Source of the DNA: Isoetes taiwanensis
Taxonomy: Eukaryota; Streptophyta; Lycopodiopsida; Isoetales; Isoetaceae
Reading direction: 5' to 3'
DNA: 64,000 bases
Assembly (NCBI GenBank): GCA_021234155.1
Contig: JAJEKV010000064.1
Location: 5,392,001 to 5,456,000, forward strand
Shown here: one piece after another, positions 1 through 11,548 of the stretch
Numbering within the stretch: the stretch's first letter is position 1
How the letters are laid out: the number at the start of each line of letters is the position of its first letter
Translations under genes and position numbers: made by a program
The notes under the pieces: model-generated
Told to the model about the DNA's origin: nothing
The model's input: only the letters and a program-made list of their open reading frames with translations
Database searches by the model: none

Positions 1-497
1 GTTTTGAGAGAATCTGTATCTACATATTCAGACAAGAAGACATCACATAGACAAGAGGACATCACACAACTGTTCGAATATAACAGACTGAGCCCCTTTA
101 GCCGTGCATTGAAATCCCCAGCAATCAGTATCTCTCTGATTCCAGTAAATTCAATAATGTCTTTACAAAGTGCATTGAATGGATTCTTCTTGTCTAGATC
201 AGGTTGCTGATATTAACTCATATTTAGTGGTGCATGGTAGCAGGAAGCCATGTGCACCACCTTATCCCACATGTTTAATCTTATCCGTATGTATTGATTA
301 TGTTCCTGCACTTTCAAAACTGAGATGGAGTTCTGCAATGTTAACTTTATATAAACTGCCAGACCTCCATCACCGCTGCCGACATTTGGTGTTTTCCATG
401 TAGAGCCTATGAGAATGAAGTTATCAATTTTTGGTAAAGCTCTAGCTTGATGCTCCCAAGTTTCACAGAACATCACCACATCAAATTGCTCAAGCAA
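1..497 (-). mobile_element. LINE endonuclease (EEP) domain fragment
   Basis: Reading leftwards off the window edge, this frame encodes the apurinic-type endonuclease domain of a non-LTR retrotransposon, which nicks target DNA to prime reverse transcription. The hallmark IAGDFNAR lies near the left end, and a GDGGLAVYI block with a catalytic-site-like FCETWE precedes it. One in-frame TAA (about 213-215) interrupts the domain; the frame is otherwise continuous, so the copy is dead but only mildly decayed. RT would lie outside the window. The coiled-coil reading frame at 675-863 is upstream on the same strand and probably belongs to the same element. Confidence 0.65.
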
Positions 498-674
498 ATC
501 TGCTACTGCATCTATTTTTGCTTGTCCGAAATTTTAAAATTCTGGGCCCGGACTATTGCTCTGATTGCTCTGCCAATATTCTCTCATGATGTAGGGTCAT
601 TTGCTCTTTAATCAATTCGGCTACCAAAGATGCCATGGTCTTCAAGTCCACGATATTGGTCTCCATCGGTTTGC

Positions 675-863
675 TTAGTGCTTCAACTCTAAATTTTGGG
701 TTGTGAGTGTTTTGTTCTTCATGACCACTTCTTCGAGCAATTTTCGGAGTTCTGCAATCTCTGTCTTCATCTCACATATTAGGGCAAGCATCTGCGCTGA
801 ATCCCCTTCATACTCTGGTGGATCTCCCTTGCGGGGAGACCCAATCTTCTTCCCTCGAGTCAT
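675..863 (-). mobile_element. Coiled-coil ORF upstream of LINE endonuclease
   Basis: A 62-residue ATG-initiated frame with a charged N-terminus (MTRGKKIGSPRKGD) and a heptad-like stretch ending KNKTLTTQNLELKH. Coiled-coil proteins of this type are typical of LINE ORF1 or the N-terminus of LINE polyproteins. It lies on the same strand as, and about 180 bp upstream of, the endonuclease fragment. Its start coincides with the end of the copia relic, so a LINE/copia junction lies near 863. A link to the LINE is inferred from position and strand only. Confidence 0.4.
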
Positions 864-2233
864 ATGAAATGGTATGTAGCCTCATGAACCACTTCCTCTA
901 AACGTGCATCCATAATATACAAGCCTATTCGATTCATACAACCAGTTGCAAGAACTTTCAACTGCACTAGAGTAAGAAAATCAAATGGACAAATATATCT
1001 CGAGTTCGAGGCTGCGAGAGTTGCAATTAATATACAGTGATTAGGGGCAAAACCTATTAAGTAATATTGGTGTAGTATGTGCGTCGTATGTCCAATCAGA
1101 TGTTGCCAATATGACATGACGTAAGAATTGCTTCTCCTTCTTCTACAAGAAATACCTTACCACTCCCCAAAAATGACATGTCTCTTGTCTTTAATGTAGA
1201 AACTGAAAAAAGACACGCATTGAGATCTGGAAGGTGACTCACATTTGGGACATATAAAGCCCCTGCCAAAGATTTGAAATATATAGCTCCCGTAGCTTAT
1301 GACTGACAAACATTACTATTACCCATAGCCACCAAAATAGAGTGATCTTCCTTATAGAAGTCCCTGTTAAATGACATAAGACACCAAAATCCATCATGTA
1401 GTGAGGAGATACAATGTTCTAACCTGTACAACAGTATAAGGCGAGATTAGTAAACATGGAGATAAAGCTGCCAGATTCAGAATTGCATCAGCCTCTGTTG
1501 GTACCTTTCTTGGTGCTGAAGAGGAAGATTGCCAGCAATGCCAACAAGTCATTTGAGATCTAGTCATTTGATATCTGTCCTTTGGTCTCTCATCTTGCCT
1601 TTGCTTTTCTTTGTTTTGCTGAGCCATAGCCGAATTAAGTTGAGGAAGCACAATGAATTAAGTTGAGGAAGCAGGATCTCGGCTTTTGTCAACTTCTGGT
1701 TACATTCAAACACTTCTTGAGCTAAGACGTTGTGAACTTCATTAAATGTCCATTGCAGTTCCTTGCAGTCTTGACTGATTCATTAATGTTTTGGTACTTA
1801 ATTCTAAACGCCAAATCAATCAAGTCATCATCTCAGATTGTGCTGATGAAATCCTTTCTTAGAGTCTTTAGTTGTGAAAAATAATCTTGAATTCCATAAC
1901 AGTCATTTAAAGTAAGATCTGCCATCTTATCTTTAATGACTAGCACCCTGCCAAGGCCCTGCACAATGCAAAAATCATGCAAATACTCCTAACCCTTTCC
2001 AAAAAGTTTTGCAAGGTCTTTAATTGCCATCATTTTGCTTGCCGTCTCCATCAATAAGGACTTTGTGATAATTCAACGCTTTTCTGTGATTGCACTTGGG
2101 ATGCCAAAGCCAAACCAGCAAAAGATAAGGATATCTCAACATTCCATGTATTTGTATCATCCAGCACAAGATTGGTACAAGTTTTCCAAGGATCAACTCC
2201 CACACTTATCAATTTGACCAAACACTTCCCCAA
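864..2233 (-). mobile_element. Degenerate Ty1/copia gag-pol fragment
   Basis: Several broken frames read leftwards in the order of a copia polyprotein. About 2230-1790 resembles the UBN2-type gag domain (DDDLIDLAFRIKYQNINES). About 1650-1530 has a basic stretch ending in a degraded zinc knuckle (CWHCWQ). About 1400-900 matches the protease and pre-integrase region: MMDFGVLCHLTG in place of the usual DSGAS-HMT, then a frameshift, then ALYVPNVSHL and KVLATGCMNRIGLYIMDA. Multiple stops and frameshifts show it is inactive. A 23-bp direct duplication lies at about 1632-1672. No LTRs were found. Confidence 0.6.
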
Positions 2234-2789
2234 GAAAAACGCAATGCACTAATCTTTGCTCTGCAGACTAAAATCGACCTGTCTAAAAGAAATTAACAAA
2301 ATCTAAATCAAGCTCTGGGAGATTTAACCTCTGATTCTAAGATTTTAGCTGTCCAGCACTATCTTCAACAACCTTTCAAAAACTCCACCTACAATCGTCC
2401 AAATCACTTCATTGGAGAGCTTAGACAGATCCGCTCCTGATCCTAGAGAGCAAATAAAAATTGCAAAAATGAAAATTGCAAAAGCGAATAAAGTTATGAA
2501 GGACGAACTCTCCCTAGGTAAGGTCATGGCCATGGGAACATGCCCTTAGTCAAGTTTCTTTCTCTACACATCCCGGAGAGACAAAGCTTGACAAGAAAAA
2601 ATATATTCATATCATGTTAACAGTTAAACCTTTGTTGATCTTCTGTCACCTTGATATTGACTTTTGCGCCTGACATTGGGCACTCAATGGTGGTTGCAAT
2701 TTTTTACATCTCTTGTAACTAATTTGTATTTACAACTTTGTTAGAGCATGCATATTGACAGCTATATAATAGAGTTTCCGTTATTTTTC
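2234..2789. other. Intergenic, no gene seen
   Basis: AT-rich spacer between the copia relic and the stop codon of the E1 beta gene. The last 100-200 bases next to 2790 probably include that gene's 3' UTR. A 62-codon minus-strand frame at 2345-2533 has a hydrophobic low-complexity translation and no recognisable domain, so it is not called. Confidence 0.5.
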
Positions 2790-5774
2790 TTAGAACTTCA
2801 CTGCATCTTTGATTGCATCAAGTATCTGAAAAGCATGATGTATATGTTAATGAGATCTCCATATTAGTAATACAATGAATAAAACAACACTTCTTAACAC
2901 ATTAACCTTGTTCTTCGTTGGCATGTAAAACGGTTCAAACACCAATGGAAATGGTGTATCCAGCCCGCAAACCCTTGCAATTGGTGCCTCCAACTGGGAC
3001 AAAGGTCAGCATAGATAAGAAATGCATTCCTACAATCCATATGTACTCCTTTGCTCTATTCAGTAATAACGATAACTAAATGGGCAAATCCATTTGAACA
3101 CGATACTTACACGAAGGAAACAGCGCTCAGCTATAGTGGCTGCAATCTCAGCTCCAAAGCCTCCAGTGATAGGAGCTTCATGACTAACCTTGATACCCAG
3201 GAGCACAAGCTCAGAACATAAGAAAAATGAACAGTAAAGAATCCTACAAAGTACGAAATGACACCATACCAGAAGTTTTCCAGTTTTATTAACTGAGGCT
3301 TCCACAAGTTCCTTATCCCAGGGAATTAAGGTCCGCAAATCAATTAATTCACAGGAGATTCCTTCCTGTTAAAGGAAGTCAAGCCCATGTTAATGTTGAC
3401 AGAAAGATCCAAAGCATTATGCACAATTCTAAAGACCTTGCTGGCATCATCACAAGCTTCTTCCATAATTTTTAGTTGTGCTCCCCATCCTACCAGAGTG
3501 ATGTCACTTCCCTCTCGAAGTACCTGGAAAATGTTAATAAGATGGGTAAATGCATAGACTCATTTTCTCTATAAGATTGTTCTATAAATCCTGATTTTCA
3601 AGGCGAAATCCCGTGTTACTCCTATGGATACCATTTGTGATTTCCAAAACTCTTATGACCACTAATTACATTCTCTTGCGAGTGTTCAGCTAATCTTTTG
3701 ACCTTCACGATAATAAAGCAATGAACTCCTTCCACACCTCAGCTTTGGATAGTGGAAGCATGTAGTCACCTGCAGGCACGTCTTCCACTGCTTGACGATA
3801 TAGCCACTGGATAAACAGAAAGTAATGTAAATTTCCTAAGTTCTCAATGGCTCAGTACAGGAAATTTAAAAGAGAGATGAACCTTTGGCTCAAAGAAAAC
3901 CACAGGATTTGGATCTCGAATTGATGCAAGCAGTAAACCTTTTGCTTGACTTGGACTCCTTGGAATCACTACCTGTAATAGAGATGGAAATTACACTCAT
4001 TTGTGCACAAAAGCATTAAGACAAGCTGCTGCAAGGGAGATGCACAAGATGCCTTCACAATGTGGGTTGTGGGGTAAGTAAGGTTTCATGGAGCTTAAAG
4101 ATTAACTTGAGCTTTATCTTTTTGGATAATAAAGCATCATCTTCTTATGTGCATATGCAACTTAACAAAGCTTCGACAACATCGCATTGACTAATAATTC
4201 AACAGGTTTTGACAACATTGAATGAATTAAAGGTCTAAATCTTTAGATTTAATCATAGTTTCTACATTGTACCACTTCAGATGCCATCTTCAATTTGCAG
4301 ATTCAATGATGTTTGCATGGAAAAATATTTTTGGCTTATGAACGGAAAAATATTATGGGCCACAAAATCCAAGAGGCCTTCTACACCAGTTCAAGATCTG
4401 CCGTAAGTCTAAAGCATCTAAGCTCCTTAAGTTTTCTAGCTAGAAAATGATAAAGGGGCCAGATACTGAGGAATGTACACAGCTATTGCAAATCTTTCTT
4501 CTTGGAGTTGAGAGTCTTTCTGCGGAGGCAGCTTATGCTTTCAAGATAGGGCGAGGCAAATTGCATAGACGTAGCCATGACAAAATGGTTTCTCAAAACC
4601 CTGCTTCTAATCAAATGTTTATTTACAATAAAATTTACGCATCTCCTAAAACATAAAGCTCCTTTAGTTTCTCAGCTTAGAAATGGCCAGCTAAATTGCA
4701 TTAAAATATACTCTTATCTACATGTGAACATGTTGTCAATATGATTGACCAGTCGCTGACCTTTATGCCAGGCACATGGCAAAAGAATGATTCTGGGGAT
4801 TGCGAATGATAATGTCCTCCATGTCCAACTGCCCCATATGGCGCCCTTACAGTAAGCCCTGTAAACCTAATTGTTATACTACTTTATTTGCAGATCTGTT
4901 TGCATACCATGCGGAAGCTGCATTTGAAATGGTCCATTGTCTGACATCTCTTACCTCCACAATTAAATAGGTTCCCACTCCTATAGCGGAATTTAGAAGC
5001 TTCGTTTACAATCTGCAGAATACAAGACAAAAAATTGGCTACATATTAATTGTTAGCCAGAACCTGACCAAAAACCACTTTCGTTTCTCGTCAACAACAT
5101 AACTATCAAGTGGGATATATGATTATACAGAAACCTAACGTTCAGAGCACAATGCTAAGTTTAAAAGTGCACCTGATCAAATGCTGGAAATATGTAGTCA
5201 GCAAATTGTATCTCGGCTATAGCAATATTTCCCTACACGGAAGTGGCTTATTAGTTTTATGCTCCATAATACAAATATCGGAAAAGACCTCTAACCATTG
5301 CTGCCAAACCAATTCCAAAGCCAACTATAGCCTACAGAAATAGAAGCACTGGTTAGACAAGGAACCTAAAACAATAACTCAAGGATAAATTTACCTGTTC
5401 GCATAGAGGCGTGTTGAAGACTCGGTGCTTCCCAAACACGTCCGCTAAGCCCGTCGTACATCTGAATACGCCACCAAAACTTACATCTTCTCCGAATACG
5501 TATGACCTGAATCCAAATTGGATAAAAGATTTTGAAAATTTTTGAGGGCAAGACAAAACCGAGCAGTAGCAGCCAGAACTTACTTGGAGTCGGATTCCAA
5601 GGCAATATGCAATGCTTCATTGATGGCTGAGAAAAGATTCATCCTCTTTTTTTCGGCGGTATCAGGAGAAGCATGAAATTGAGACATGGAGCGGAATTGA
5701 TAAGAAGAGCATGGTTTGGATTTGCTAAACCTGGGATAAAGGATCGAGCCACGATTTCGGGCGAAGGAGCTCAT
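2790..5774 (-). CDS. BCKDHB: 2-oxoisovalerate dehydrogenase E1 beta subunit, mitochondrial
   Basis: E1 beta of the branched-chain 2-oxoacid dehydrogenase complex, the thiamine-diphosphate enzyme that decarboxylates the 2-oxo acids of Val, Leu and Ile in mitochondria. Thirteen exons, all with GT-AG introns and preserved phase: 5774-5584, 5506-5395, 5331-5296, 5232-5173, 5012-4955, 4858-4761, 3972-3883, 3806-3738, 3523-3437, 3365-3270, 3188-3111, 2993-2907, 2825-2790. They total 1098 nt, or 365 residues plus TAA, the expected length. The first ATG is at 5774; the frame further upstream opens only on GTG. The first 40 residues are Arg/Ser-rich, as in a transit peptide. Family blocks seen in order include [66 protein letters not shown] and [14 protein letters not shown]. 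The longest intron is 3973-4760. No disablement was seen. Confidence 0.95.
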
Positions 5775-8700
5775 GATCACAACTAAGGTAATCACTACCA
5801 CATCCTAGTTATTTTTTGCCTTGAAATGATTATGTGACCTGTGGTGATAAGCACAGACTCAGAGCATTTGGTCACGGAGCATGTGTAAGTTACACACCAT
5901 TCACGTGTTAATCTCTTGGACTTCTTATTTTGTCCTGTTAGTGTTACCAATGGAGTGTATTTTTAAAAATGCTCCTTTATTCTCTCCGTTTTAAAACTTG
6001 CATATTAAATCTCATTAGCCCATATTCAAATCGAAGGTGCTTGTGAGATCTAGACACGCATTCAGGTCCCCCATGCTAGGACCTACTCCTTGCTGCTATG
6101 CTATGGCAGCACGGAAGAGCAAGACACATTCTGATATTCTCATGCTCACACTTTTATTTGAACACAGATATACAAGCACAATTCATTGAAGGAAAATGCA
6201 TTTTTGCGCATTGTGAAGAGAAGACTTGAAGGCCAAGGTGAGGACATTTGACAAGGATCACACAAACATGCTAAGGAAGGTGATTCAAGCAACACAATTT
6301 TGAAGATTTGAAGACCCCTTGAAGTGTTCTTGGTATGTGATGCTTCTGTTTGAGTTCTTGGCATAACTACATTCCATGATCTCCATCTCAAGCCTCCCCT
6401 ATCCTTTATACTTCCTTCCTTCCTTCCTTCCTTTGCCTTGCCATGAAAACATGCCCATGAAACCCCAAGTTCCATGCCTAACTTTCATTTCCTAAGGCAA
6501 ATTGGCCTAGAAGATTTTTTCTAGTCAAAACTTCTCTTTCACATGTCATTCACATCACACACACTTACCATACCATCACCATCTCATTAAAGCACAAATT
6601 TCCACTTGATTTGGTCATATTCATGGTCAAAGGTCAAAATTCTCTCTCTAGACGTCAAATGGCGAGAGAAAGTGCAAAATTCCCAAAGGAAGCAATTAAA
6701 AGTCAAAATTTGCCTAAAGAATGCAAATTATATGCATTTGTATTGAAATTGACCTATGACATCATGGCCAAGTCATCATACATGTCATCTCCATTGCCTT
6801 GTCACATCATACACGTGTCACCCCATTGAAATTCTATCCTTTACAAAAAATCTTCAATTTAAGTGTTTAAGTTCATAAGGGTGACATATCATCTTGCCAC
6901 ATCATCACCAACACCTCCATCATCATCCACACGTCATACATGTTTTGACTAGAAAAAAATTTCTTAGCCAAGTTGTTTGACACCTCATCACCACTACTTG
7001 CCATGTCATCCCATATTGCCAACTCATCTTGCCTACTTGCCACCTCACCACTTTCATACCCCTTTTTGAAGCCAAAAATGAAAAAGCTAGTTTTGCAAAA
7101 AAGATTCCATCATCATCAAAAAAGATTCCTTTTGCAAAAAAAGAAATTCCAAAAATTCGTTCATTTAGGCCTTCATATGTGATTTCTTGGAAGTGTGCCT
7201 AGCCATAAAAAATTCTGTCTACCCCAAAGCCTAGATTTCCCGGCCCAATCAACCCCCCTCCCCGTGGTATACCCGTGTGTGGGGGCGGTGGAGGTATCGA
7301 GGATATAGCATGTAATTTATTAATTATATTGCATTTGTTATTCCTTTTTTTACCTTGGGCTTCCTTTTTGAATTTGGCCTGTGGGATATATCAACCTATC
7401 TTGCCAAGGACCCTAATCTTCGGAACTGTCAAGATCCGGCAAATCTACTATAACTACCTAATCATGATCCTTAAAGGTCGGATCGGCCTGTAATACATCA
7501 AGAATTCATCGATTAAGCAAAAAAACAAAACTCTAGCCCGGATTTGCCAAGAACAGTGCTAAACAGGGGATTTTTAAAAGGGGAAAATAGCTCTGAACGG
7601 ATTTTGAGGGCTTTGAGGTGAAAGACGCATCGATTGCTTTGAAAAAAGACCAGTTCACTTATCTAAGCTTGAATTTGCCTTCCAAATATCAGATTATGCA
7701 TGAATTATTGATGATTTGTGTGAATTACCTGACTGTATACCTTTTTTCTTCCTGTGCCCAAGACATCGAGCTTGGGATTGTTATTGCCTGCTATGTGATT
7801 CTCAGTTGAATGAAAATCCGATCCTTGGTGACATATTTGTGAATGTGTTTTGTTGACTTTGTATTTGATATCATACATGTATGACACTTGATCCTTGCAT
7901 TCCAGCACAAAAATAGAAGTTAGCGGAATTTGCACATAAGCATATATAGCATAGGTTTATGATAGTTAGAGTGCCTGCACAATTCTCTGATAGAGTTTTG
8001 ACTGGCACTACCAGATCATTAATCTGCCTTTAACAAGTCCGCATTTACATCTTGCTTGAGTGATTAGCATCTTCTCATTTGCAAAAGCATTGATAGCATT
8101 GATATTACTCAAAAAAGCAAAACAGTGCATTCAAGATGAAATTCAAGATTTGTCTGTTGTTCATAGTCTGTGACAGGCAGTCAATCATCAAATCCTAAAA
8201 AAGAACTGCCCTCATCGAGTTATAAAATTTGAGTCTCTGCCAAAGATATTGACCAAAAATTGACCTAGTCAAGAATGCATTTTTGAGTGATCTGCTTTAA
8301 TCAAAGCCTGTCTGACTTTACACCCAGTATCCTTCAAGGTCTTGAGTAGCCTTAGCATCAAGAATCATGAACTGGCTCTGGTTTGCATTTGGCATCTATT
8401 CTTGCTAGGCAGACTTTTTTCTCTTTAGGGTAAGTGGTTCATAATCATTGTTTGAGCATTTTGCTTGGGAATTTTCACTTAGAGTGGTTGCCTTAAGCAA
8501 TCTGGAGGTTCTAAACCACTGAGGTTGAAGGTTTTGCCAGGAACACCTTTAACACTCCTGACCATTGTAGCAATCACATGGAGTATAATCCCAGTTAGTT
8601 GATCTAGCGCTGAACAGAGATTTTTTCAGGCCATTTTGGAGTTCCAACTGGCGCGACACCCAGGATGTGATGCGGGGTCTTTGCTGATAAGCTGGGGTTC

Positions 8701-8813
8701 TGCTATTAAGCTGTGTTGTCAGTCGTGGCAAAAAAAAAACTCCATGTGAGTCACCCATAATAATAATGATTTAATAGTTAAGGGCCTGGGGCCAGAAATG
8801 GCAGAAGCAGCAC
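5775..8813. other. Intergenic, low-complexity stretches and a TTCC microsatellite
   Basis: No convincing gene. The first few hundred bases should contain the promoter of the E1 beta gene. A (TTCC)n run lies at about 6411-6434. From about 6540 to 7060 the plus strand is rich in CA/TCA words (repeated CATCATC and CACATC), giving open but low-complexity frames. A G/C-rich patch lies at 7255-7300. From 7300 to 8810 nothing is recognised. Confidence 0.4.
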
Positions 8814-9140
8814 ATGGCAGGCATGAATATCTCTGCGCTATGGATGTTGGTGTTACTAGTGATGAAGGGACAAATAACGAAAGCAGAACAAATCTAAACA
8901 TATAAGGCAAGACTGATCAATGTAGATGCAGGCAGATCTATAGCTGAGAAGCTAAGGCGAGCAGAAATAAGAAACAAGCAGAGATTTGAAACCTTAAAGG
9001 CTAGAAAGAGAAGCCTTTACTTGTGGGAATCGGAGTACATGCTAAGCTACAACTCGGAACGTCTCCGAAATATTACTCACTACTGGTGGACACCGGAAGC
9101 GATCTGGGTAAAATGCAAACCTTGCTTTCATCATGCCACT
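8814..9140 (+). pseudogene. Pepsin-type (A1) aspartic protease pseudogene, 5' part
   Basis: An ATG at 8814 opens a secretory signal peptide (MAGMNISALWMLVLLV). The frame stops at TAA 8895-8897 but continues, with the arrangement of plant A1 proteases: a prosegment (ARLINVDAGRSIAEKLRRAE, then KQRFETL), then SEYMLSYN, and after a one-base shift near 9053 LGTSPKYYSLLVDTGSDL with the catalytic DTGS. A second shift near 9090 leads to WVKCKPC, the first disulfide region. One nonsense codon and two frameshifts make it a pseudogene. Family members are secreted or vacuolar endopeptidases of about 400-480 residues, so only the N-terminal quarter is recognisable. Whether 9147-9338 retains more is uncertain. 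Confidence 0.7.
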
Positions 9141-9731
9141 GTTTGAATGCTAGGATCAAGCTTTTTAATATTGGAGCGGCTTGAACTTCTGGAGTCTACT
9201 TATTGGAGAGACGATGTGGGGCGAAGAGAGGCGCTTCATGATGATGATTCTTCTGGAAATCTCTTCCATGCTAATCTCGAGCTTTTTCAGAATTTTACAG
9301 GCATATTGCTGATTCTTAAACTCTCAGTGCAGAGCTAGACCTATCCAGATGTGCTATTGCCCAGAATTTGCCAGGTCTTTTATCTTTCTTCAAAGCCATG
9401 GAGAGCTCCAGGACGATAGGCAACTATCAAGGAGGTCAATACTACAAGAAAATACCCCATCGAATCGTCAAGATTGGGTTGAAGAAGGAGACTAATGGAA
9501 ATGGGAAGCTGTAGCTTTGCACACAACAAAAGCCAGTTGAATACGCATCGGCCCCCCTCCTGTCTCCCCTTCCTTCCTACTCTTCTTTCTCCACCATCCC
9601 CCTTCATTTTCTTGGATTGTCGTATGTAAATGTTATTCTTATTTTATCAAGAAAAAAATCTAATAATGATTCAATGGCAACTTATCTTTTTTTTGCATGA
9701 GTTCCATTTTCAGCCTGATGACCCACTTTAA
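9141..9731. other. Unassigned stretch after protease pseudogene
   Basis: Plus-strand frames continue past the aspartic protease motifs (for example 9147-9338) but show no family motif. They may be decayed downstream protease sequence. A pyrimidine-rich block lies at about 9545-9605. No other feature seen. Confidence 0.35.
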
Positions 9732-10118
9732 TTAAATGTGACTTTGCAGCATTTTAAAATTTCCTAACTCAAGCGGAATTTTGCATGTTAGCGTATTAAA
9801 TGCCACATCAAGAACAAATAGGAAGGAGCAGTTGGCTAGAGAATTAGGATTTCTGCCTGTTAGTTGATTATTTTCAAGATTTAATTCCATCAGAGAAGAT
9901 AACTTGCCTAAAGAGCTCAGAATAGGTCCGGTAAGGTTATTGAATCCCAAATTAAGAATTTTCAAGTTCTTAAGATTTTCTAATTCCCAGGAAACTCTAC
10001 CTGTTAATATATTGCTTGATAGCCACAACGCAGTGAGCGAACTACAATTTCCCAAAGAAGGAGGAATATTTCCATTGAAATAGTTGAATAAAATATTAAG
10101 GACCTGCAAGGAACTCCG
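9732..10118 (-). pseudogene. Leucine-rich repeat fragment (receptor-like type)
   Basis: About 128 codons on the minus strand encode about five plant-type 24-residue LRRs, with repeated L..L..L.L..N.LTG.IP and GN CSSL/KLSSL phrases (IPPSLGNCSSLTAL, NLGFNNLTG, LENNQLTGRNPNSLANCS). Such repeats form the ectodomain of LRR receptor kinases and receptor-like proteins. No signal peptide, transmembrane segment or kinase follows. The upstream end is cut at about 10119 where the foldback repeat arm begins, and the downstream end stops after GNFKMLQSHI. Several consensus positions are lost (GRVSWELEN for G.IP..L). It is probably a gene fragment truncated by repeat insertion. Confidence 0.65.
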
Positions 10119-10120
10119 TA

Positions 10121-10582
10121 TATAACAATCAACACACAACTACCATTAACATTATTAACACAAACCATTGCATTTGACACATTTAAATTAAAATCCCCCT
10201 TAAACCCCCTTTGGTTTGGGTGCATATTCACACGGGGGGTTACTCCGGGCAACGAGAGCTGTCGGATGGGCATATTTTCCCTTTATTCCAAGATCTAGAC
10301 CGTACATAGCGATCCTCGTTTATGGGGTATGCATGTACAAGTATTTGTATATTGTATATTAAGATTTGCAAAATACTATAAGGTTTGAGAGAATGTACTT
10401 AATGGTGTTAATTTTGTACATGTATTGTAAATAGATTTTTGGAGCTCTCGCTGCCCTACGTAACCCCCCGTGTGAATATGCACCCAAACCAAAGGGGGTT
10501 TAAGGGGGATTTTAATTTAAATGTGTCAAATGCAATGGTTTGTGTTAATAATGTTAATGGTAGTTGTGTGTTGATTGTTATA
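10121..10582. repeat. Foldback: ~140-bp inverted repeat with 182-bp spacer
   Basis: The arm 10121-10260 is the reverse complement of 10443-10582. The inner 122 bases are identical; the ends nearest the spacer (around the GAGAGCT/AGCTCTC pair) are imperfect. The left arm's similarity to a third copy near 49344-49560 extends on to about 10322. The arms include the words CCCCCCGTGTGAATATGCAC and GGGGGTTTAAGGGGG. Complete identity of the arms points to recent duplication or a mechanism that keeps them alike. The left arm truncates the LRR fragment. Confidence 0.8.
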
Positions 10583-10596
10583 TTAAAAAAAATTTT

Positions 10597-10611
10597 GGGC
10601 CCTTCGGGCCC
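10597..10611 (+). repeat. GGGCCC-TTC-GGGCCC hairpin at end of foldback repeat
   Basis: A perfect 6-bp stem with a 3-base loop lies 15 bases past the right foldback arm and is followed by CTAACTAA. The related repeat at 49344-49630 carries the equivalent hairpin TTTTGCCCCTTCGGGGCAAAA. A subterminal hairpin followed by CTRR resembles a Helitron 3' end, but the usual 6-12 nt gap is missing, so the class is unproven. Confidence 0.5.
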
Positions 10612-10916
10612 TAACTAAAGCAGAAAGAAAATAGGAAAATCTTCCACCTAACATCGAGAAATGAAGAAACATCCATTCAGCACTATTACAAGTTGAAATA
10701 CCATATATATAAATTTTTGCTCAACAAGAACATATGTCATAGAAATCTTTGCTGTAGGACTTTGAAGAAACAAAGGTAAATAATAATGATGCAGAACAAT
10801 ATTTCCACGCAACAATAAACAACTGTGTATGTTGTGGTGGCACACTGACTCTATGGTAAAAGGTGCAGGTCGTTGTAGAAGCTTACCACTGTTAAGGATC
10901 ACCTTTTCCATAGACT

Positions 10917-11548
10917 TCACCATTTCATAGGCTCATCAGCCAAAGCTTTAGCAGGCAAAAATCTTCTCATAATAAAATCTCTGGCAGCTGGATCATTGTA
11001 TAACTCAGTAGGAATTTGTAAAGTATTATCTTCTTGCTGGTCCAAGCTTACTCTTTCATCCAAGCTTACTTTGCAAGTACTAGCTACGGTGTCATTCTGA
11101 TCAAGCGTGTCAGCAGCATCAGAAAATGTTTCACTATCTTCAGTTGTGGACTCAAGTGCAATTAATCTCCTGGGTTGAATCTTGTCAGGCTCAACCTTTT
11201 TCAATTGAGCAGGAGACTCAGGAAAACCTGCAGGTTTGGGGCTAAAAACAGAGAGTCTATGGTGAGCTGGACAAGGCATTGTTCTTCCAGGAGGCAGGCG
11301 AGGCATGGGTGTGGCTTCAAAGTATGTTTCCCTATTCTTATTTTTACGTCTTCCAAGTGACTGCTCTCAGACAAATGGCACAGATCCTGGAATTCTAAGA
11401 GATCCCAAATTTGAATCAGAACTCATATAGAGGTCACTTCTACGACTGGCCCATATTAATACTTCTTCTTCATCATGCCTCACTAAATCTGGAGTATTCT
11501 CCAGACGAAATGAATCACCATGTCGAACTGCATAAATCGGCTTTATTT
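10917..11548 (-). pseudogene. DUF688-like gene exon with a nonsense codon
   Basis: After a good acceptor (TTTATGCAG at 11549-11557) the exon reads IKPIYAVRHGDSF, a Ser/Asp-rich stretch, SVPFV-stop-EQSLGRRK, then MPRLPPGRTMPCP, and ends near AARDFIMRRFLPAKALA. The order VPF-W-E, LPPGR, ARDF-M-RFLPA is recalled from plant DUF688 proteins of unknown function. The stop (TGA, 11367-11369) falls where the conserved Trp (TGG) belongs. The rest of the exon, more than 200 codons, has no other stop or shift, so this is a very young pseudogene, a sequencing error or a polymorphism. The 3' end is unclear: the frame stops at 10917 unless a GT inside ATGGTGAAG is a donor. Confidence 0.55.

Noticed and set aside
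5799-5801. Upstream start for the E1 beta protein (MVVITLVVI...)
   Set aside because: That codon is GTG; the first ATG is at 5774 and begins a typical transit peptide.
10004-10273. Similar ~40-residue translations at 10004-10273 and 49394-49600 (MPI-QLSLPGVTPRVNMHPN)
   Set aside because: Conserved because the DNA repeat is conserved; the opposite strand is equally open, and the frames run into hairpins and AT-rich sequence.
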